A program made the translations under genes and the position numbers. Shown here one piece after another: positions 58,755 to 64,000 of a stretch of DNA of 64,000 nt (positions are counted from its first letter, which is position 1; each line of letters starts with the position of its first letter). A model generated the notes under the pieces. It was not told where the DNA came from, made no database searches, and was given only the letters and a program-made list of their open reading frames with translations. Location of the stretch: the NCBI GenBank assembly GCA_002633005.1, contig NMRA01000150.1, positions 97,147 to 161,146 on the forward strand. Reading direction: 5' to 3'. The stretch comes from Phoronis australis (Eukaryota > Phoronida > Phoronidae).

Positions 58755-59122
58755 TGCAAATTTCCTAAGCACCCATTTGAGAAGCTTAAAAGCATCGAGG
58801 GCAGCAGTATTCCACCGTGTGAAGCTGAACTACTTCTTCACGTGGATAGAAGTGCATTTACTGGTAGACTATGGGGCACAAATCTTGGACAAAACAATCG
58901 CATCATTTGGTTCAGTGGAGAACAGATGCCCCTCTGCACTCATTCCAGAAGTTCAATTTTGAAACAAAGCCAGATGACAATGGTGGCGGTGCTGAAAGAG
59001 TTTATGGTATGGATAGTGATGTAGTCGAAATTCATGACCCTCTACCAAGAAAAATGGAATCATCTGATGAAGAGAGTGACGATCACGACTTAGATGTTTG
59101 CTGTCAAGTTACAACAGAGTGA
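58755..59122 (+). pseudogene. C-terminal remnant of the nuclease-like transposon ORF
   Basis: Blocks FEKLKSIEGSSIPPCEAELL, then HVDRSAFTGRLWGT, then an acidic tail MESSDEESDDHDLDVC ending QVTTE and TGA at 59120-59122 match the end of the ORF at 49760-50589. Several frameshifts separate them. The upstream two-thirds of the ORF are deleted. Confidence 0.5.
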
Positions 59123-59691
59123 ATAGTTATCATTGCATTTTGGATTTTAGTTTTGTAGTATGAAACAATAGACTATGCCATGCATCACAATCCCATGTAC
59201 TTTCATTTCTTGCCACTAGATATGCTTCAAGCTTTAGTTTGTAGCCAGCTTATATAGTTACCCAAGATGTATCTTACCTTAATTTTTGTTTCATTTTTGT
59301 TGTTTTTGAGAGTAAATTGGTCATGTCTTCAGAGGTGTTTTTCTTTATTTGAAATAGTTTTTATCCATAGTAATCACAATTGTTGTCTTTCCTCTTTTAT
59401 ACATTCAAATTTTGTATTTCCTCGTTTATTAGGTCATTTTTGAGGGTATATCCTTCGGGGTCCAAAAACAGGAAAAATGGCATCTTAAGTTGTGGATATG
59501 GTGTCTGGAGTTAATAATCAATCTTTTGGAAAAATTTTTTTGATGCACTTAAAAGTTTAAATAAATTGATAATTGGTCGTTATGATTAGTAGGTGTCTTA
59601 AGTTGTACCATTTTAATTTGAGGTTTGATTTGAATGAAATAAACTTGAAACGGATATTGCACTTGAAATGTAAATTAAATGGATTCTTGGG

Positions 59692-59850
59692 TCCTCTTTT
59701 GGACCTTCCCCCCAGGGACCCTCTTTTGGACCTTCCTCCCAGGGACCCTCTTTTGGACCTTCCCCCCAGGGACCCTCTTTTGGACCTTTCCCCCAAAGAC
59801 CTCTTTTGGACCTTCCCCCCCCAGGGACCCTCTTTTGGACCTTCCCCCCA
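59692..59850. repeat. 27-bp tandem repeat, about 6 copies
   Basis: Units built on CTCTTTTGGACCTTCCCCCC plus AGGGACC start at 59694, 59721, 59748, 59775, 59801 and 59830, so spacing is 26-29 bp. Several frames stay open across it on both strands because 27 is a multiple of three, but slippage units of 26 and 29 break a continuous reading. It lies within the transposon at 57517-60134. Confidence 0.92.
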
Positions 59851-60140
59851 GGGACAAAGCCCAGGATTGTGCAACTTTCCTTCAATGGTAGGTGACGTAT
59901 AATTAGAATTACGCAGTCAAACCTTTTGCACTCAAAAGTGTGAATAAAGTTCTGGTGGTTCTTCAACTAACGATAAGTATTGCCTGAGACATGAGGTAAA
60001 CGTCAGTGGTAAATATCGATGAGAACTATTGAACGCCTGCTCTTGTTCCTACTTTTCACTTCACAATTCCTACTTTTTCTTGGTTTTTTTGAAAATGTGT
60101 CGTACTTTTTTGCCTAAAACCGCTTGAAAGCCTGAGGACA

Positions 60141-60420
60141 GTTGGCGATGATTTTGTGATGACTTTGATTACCATGGGGCCTCCTAGTAGCAGTTTTGTT
60201 TTTTTGCACCCTTAGCTGTATCTCCTAAACCCACTGCAGGATCTTTATTAAATTTAGCAAGAGTGTTTATATGACAACGGAGGACAATTACTTTCTGACG
60301 GATCCAACAAATGCTGTGCCCTCTGGTGGCAATTTTTCCGTTTTCCTGTTTCTTTAGAGTTCCTGGATGGATTTTTATGCAGTGTGGTTAATAGGTTTCT
60401 ATAAAGTTCTAGTAGTACAT
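60141..60420 (+). mobile_element. CTAGTGGC-monomer element, continuation
   Basis: This resumes the monomer array after the transposon ending at 60134 (CTAGTAGCAG near 60186; CTGGTGGC near 60324). It ends at about 60420, where unrelated sequence starts. Confidence 0.7.
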
Positions 60421-62480
60421 GTTTTTAACCCTTATTAACTGGTTGGAAGAAATTATTAGGTACCACGCAGTACCTATCCCATAACCAATACACAAACCGT
60501 AGTCGAAGAAAGTTTAAACAAACGCGCCACTCCCGATTCCGACCTGAAGAACTCACCACCATTTTGAACTAACTGCGAAACCGGAAGTACATTTCATTTA
60601 TGAACCCAGGCTTAAGAACGCTGGCTGTGCGACAGGAGAAGTGTATGTTACCAGCCTGCAAACGGGGATAAAATAATCAACAGCGGACCTTAATTTTAAT
60701 AAAACTTAAATCAAAATAGGGACAATTTCTACTGAAACTGTTGTCAAAATGTGGCAAAATATATTTTGACAGATTTTTTGCCGGACACTGAACTGCAGCC
60801 AATGATTTGGTGCTGACCGATCGAGACCACTACACTGGCAAAAGACGAAGGCATGTCGTCCCTGGCTGTTTTATCGGAATAAATGGTTCAAATTGTAATG
60901 CTGTATACATACAAAGATAGTTTCAGACACTTGCATAAAATTACGGACTAGTCACAGTCCTGTGCCAATAATTGAATAACAAGGCCGACTATGGCGGGCT
61001 AGGCTAACCGTGCCTTACTGGATGTGGTTAATTCTGGTAAACAAACAGTTTAAGTAGAACAATGAACATGCAGTATCAAAATAACAATAAAATTGCTATA
61101 CAGTTAGAATATCCTGACCATTAAACTTGCAAAAATGTCTAAAATAAATTTAGACGGAAACTAAGATACCGGCGGTGGTCTCCCACGACTTCCGTTACGG
61201 CCGGGCAGCTGACTGCCTGCAAATAGCAATGAACGACATAATACTATTTGGTGGCGAAATAACTTCAGGAACAAAACTTGCCGTGGTGCCAAATGGTATA
61301 ATATAAGTATTAATGAGTTTAAGGTAAAAGGAACAATTCCCACATTGCCAGAAACATTCGTATTAGCTGCTACCCTGCGGAACCAGACCGCCTGGCTTGC
61401 TGTGCGCAAACATCTGTGCTCCGCGAGGCAAGATGAACACATTAATTAGCTACGCTGGCCTTGAATGAGTGAAATTCCTGTGGCAAAAAGATTAGAAAAT
61501 ACTGTATCACGTTCCTAACACTTCAACAATTTCCCATTGCTGATATTCATATCATTAACTAAAATTCACTCCTTTCCCCCTGTTCATAGCATGGAATTTT
61601 TATATTTGAACAACAGAGGTATATGTTGTAAATTTTTGTCAGGTTTTAAATTATATTTCCCTAATAATTAAAAAATCAAAGCTAATTTAGCGAAGAGTCA
61701 CGCCAACTGCAGCGGAATTACTTCGTCAGTTACTGTGTCCGGGCAGCACATTCAAAAAACAGGTGCGCGTTATTGCAATTGAGGTGCGGAGCTCACTGTT
61801 TTGAGATAAAACTTGTTTTTGTTTGTTGAAACATCGCCGTGTGTGGATGTTTTTTTTCTATTTTACATTTTTAACAGCCAGTAAAGCCATTGCCGATTTG
61901 CTGCCAAGTACACACTGCGCTCACACGTCCAGGTAGTCACAAGGCAATATGCTCACTTCAGGCTGGTACAAGACATTTGCTGATCAAGAAAGTTTTTTCC
62001 TCTATTTATTACAAAACGGGTACTGAAAGATGCTGTACCTTTGTGATGAGCCAGTGCTGACCTCAATAGCCGAGGGTTGGCTGCGGGGATGCGACGTACT
62101 TCACAAACTTATGATTATGCATTAAATACCATTTCTCATATGCAAAAAAAACAGGTAAAATTTGGACAATAAATAATCAGTTTTGTATAAAAGGAACCAA
62201 CATGAGAATCAAAAACAAGCAAACAAAGTAACAATGCATTTTCGCTCACGGTGATATCAATACTTTTTCAAGGACAACATGACCGTCATTCAGGAATCAT
62301 TCCAGAATTGATGCACAGGAACTCAGGTCAGGAAATAGCGGGAATAGGCTGAGGTATAAAATTGTGCTCAAAAAGGAGTTTGATAACAGAAAGGATGTGA
62401 ACATTATGCCATGTTACATATTACTGAATTTGGTATATATCTTTAAGTTTTTGAACGAGATTGCTGTTAGAGATAAGTGC
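60421..62480. other. Unassigned 2-kb block inside the monomer array
   Basis: The monomer sequence stops near 60420 and resumes near 62480. The block begins TTTTTAACCCTTATTAACTGG and ends GTTAGAGATAAGTGCTTTAA, so it may be a TTAA-flanked transposon, but the inverted ends are weak. Open frames such as 61161-61442 (minus) have no recognised domain. Treated as a probable insertion of unknown class. Confidence 0.4.
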
Positions 62481-62935
62481 TTTAAAAAACGATGAGATGT
62501 TCTTGTTTTCTGAAGGATTTGACGTATTTTGCACCACCCAGTGGCCATTTTTTGCTGTTTTCCATCCTGTTTTTTGCCATGTGGATGATTTAGTCCAGTC
62601 ATTCTATGGAAAACCCGGAAATAATTGCAACAGAAGGTTTTAATTATGAACTTGTGACATGTGTTCCTACTGAGAAAATAATTGCCTACTATGATCTTCA
62701 GACAGCTCAAACTACTGTGGGTCCTCCTAGTGGCATTTTTTAATGTCAGCGGCTGCATCTCCTAAACCCTCTGCAGGACCTTAGTTAATTTTTATGCGTC
62801 CACATATTTATTGATGGACCCATTATGCGGTCATCTCTGTCCGTCTGTCCGGCGTCTGCTGCTCTATTTCCAAAACCCTTTGACATACGTTCATGAAATT
62901 TTGCACTTATGTTCCTTTCATGGATGGGATGTGTT
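62481..62935 (+). mobile_element. CTAGTGGC monomers followed by a new element head
   Basis: Monomers resume with CCCAGTGGCC (about 62540) and CTAGTGGC (about 62729). A new palindromic head ATGCGTCCACATATT with TTGATGGACCCAT (62793-62822) starts another copy, which is cut off at about 62935 by unrelated sequence. Confidence 0.65.
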
Positions 62936-64000
62936 ATTTGCAGTTTTTTCTGTTTGACACGTTTTCCCTGTTTTTTTGCCCTTTTTCTTGGATAATACTT
63001 CAGGAATCAAGGAAAATGTTTGATTTTTAGAGGAAAAAACAAAAATCTACGTGGGGCAAACCCTCCTCCTGACCTCCCCCCATTCGGTGCTATGCGCATC
63101 TACAATCATGGTTTGCGCAAATGCTTACAGACAAAATGTTAGGCCCCCCCTTGTGATATCCTAGATTCGCCTCTGTATAGGTTGATGTTAGCTGCTGAAC
63201 TACTGAATTGATGAAATTGTTTTAATGCACACTTCTGTTATTGATCTCGTCTGATGTAAATTCAAATATTAGTTTGGATTTTGTTGGACTTTGGTGGTGG
63301 TGCACTAATAACTTATCGTGAGCTTGATAGTGTTGTGTTGTAGATATGCGAGTGATTGGCTGAATGAAGGGAGAACAACGCTCCTTGTTTTCTGCCCTTT
63401 TGTTTTGGTGCAGTCTTCACATGGTGGTAAAGCAGATAGTTGTCAGATTTTAGTGGCTGAACATCTCTGGTTTCTCTTTTAGTGGTGGCTATATACAAAG
63501 GGTCATTTTGTGGCTAATTTAGTTGTCGCGTAGTCCTATTAAACTTTCATTTGAGCAGCAAGAAACCGTGGAATAAAATAACCATTAACACCATTTGTTT
63601 GAGTGATTTTTAATCTACCTATTAAAGATTAAAAGAGCCAGCCATTTCACCGTCATGTGAATGTTGCTATTTTTTCTTTGGGCTTTATTGTAACTAAGTT
63701 TAACTGGTTCGGGTACTTGGTGGATTAAGTATTATTTGCTTAAAATTTTTCATTTGATTTTGCTTATTTCGTTGTTATTGTTGCTGTGCCGCACCAGTAT
63801 GGGTTTGCTGCATTCGATCTAGTCGTGGGATCCAGGCCTTTATCCAGGATTTTGAAAATAGGGTGTCCAAAATGGGGTTCCCAATATTACAGGGCGTCCA
63901 TGATTCCGACGCGTAACCCCCCACCCCCATCAATACCCCCAAACACATAGATTTTTTTACAAAAAATGCATAGATCAAGGTTTTTACATCTAAGTTTATC

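Larger units (their letters stand above)
57517..60134 (+). mobile_element. 6-bp-TSD transposon, short copy, AGGACA target duplication
   Basis: The ends are CTGGCTTTCAAGCGTTCCTA and, inverted, CAGGCTTTCAAGCGGTTTTA. AGGACA flanks both sides (57511-57516, 60135-60140), and the interrupted monomer (GAAGAGGACAGTTGGCGATG) is restored by removing the element and one copy. It is an internally deleted relative of 48100-51732 and retains the last part of the same decayed ORF (58755-59122). Confidence 0.85.
55635..64000 (+). other. KAT6: KAT6 intron following exon 8 (continues past the window)
   Basis: At least 8.4 kb of intron. Positions 55635-56157 and 62940-64000 show only plain or low-copy sequence; near 63830-63960 is a C-run-rich segment. 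The rest is a CTAGTGGC-monomer array split by three insertions (56440-56954, 57517-60134 and about 60420-62480). Confidence 0.75.

Noticed and set aside
61161-61442. 93-codon minus-strand frame
   Set aside because: No recognisable motif, and it lies in an apparent insertion inside a repeat array; chance is the simplest explanation.

Overview
This is animal nuclear DNA: AT-rich, with small exons separated by introns of up to about 17 kb, GT-AG splice sites and a very heavy load of nested DNA transposons. The two host genes are the 3' end of adenosine kinase (ADK) and the 5' two-thirds of a KAT6 (MOZ/MORF-type MYST) histone acetyltransferase, both on the + strand. The single KAT6-type gene, the ADK neighbour and the repeat style suggest an invertebrate, perhaps a non-vertebrate deuterostome such as a hemichordate or amphioxus. 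That placement is inference. There are two assembly gaps (20698-21232 and 33758-34165).

Layout. 1-14264: last three coding exons of ADK (1811-1925, 7320-7406, 14140-14264), with two large repeat-filled introns. 14265-about 15110: probable ADK 3' UTR. About 15110-17850: intergenic, no gene recognised. 17850-17981: probable KAT6 promoter and non-coding first exon. 18568 to beyond 55634: KAT6, with eight coding exons giving 662 residues: two winged-helix domains, a double PHD finger, a MYT1-type C2HC zinc finger, a basic linker with a duplicated KGL(I/F)DGLS motif and AT-hook-like sequences. The model ends just before the expected MYST catalytic domain, which must lie beyond 64000. 55635-64000 is KAT6 intron.

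Repeats. Most of the rest is transposon sequence, and nesting and target-site duplications can be read directly. (a) A repeat of about 1.2-1.6 kb built from about 145-bp monomers around CTAGTGGC, with a palindromic head and a hairpin tail, occurs at 2757-5977, 8712-13450, 53873-55432 and 56158-62935. (b) TTAA-flanked Kolobok-like elements with THAP or transposase remnants lie at 7706-8605 and 37161-39116. (c) Elements with TACCGTA ends lie at 22601-25699, 33309-34501, 42140-45218 and 46851-48085; the larger ones carry a HIRAN-like coding remnant. (d) hAT-like CAGGG elements lie at 23108-24516, 31562-32930 and 35770-37142. (e) A 6-bp-TSD family lies at 48100-51732 and 57517-60134 and carries a decayed nuclease-like ORF. 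(f) A TTAA-type element with a P2X7-C-terminal-like remnant lies at 39977-41605.

The two genes are functionally unrelated (nucleoside salvage and chromatin acetylation), but ADK followed by KAT6B in the same orientation is also the human 10q22 order, so the window appears to preserve an old gene neighbourhood while the introns have filled with transposons.
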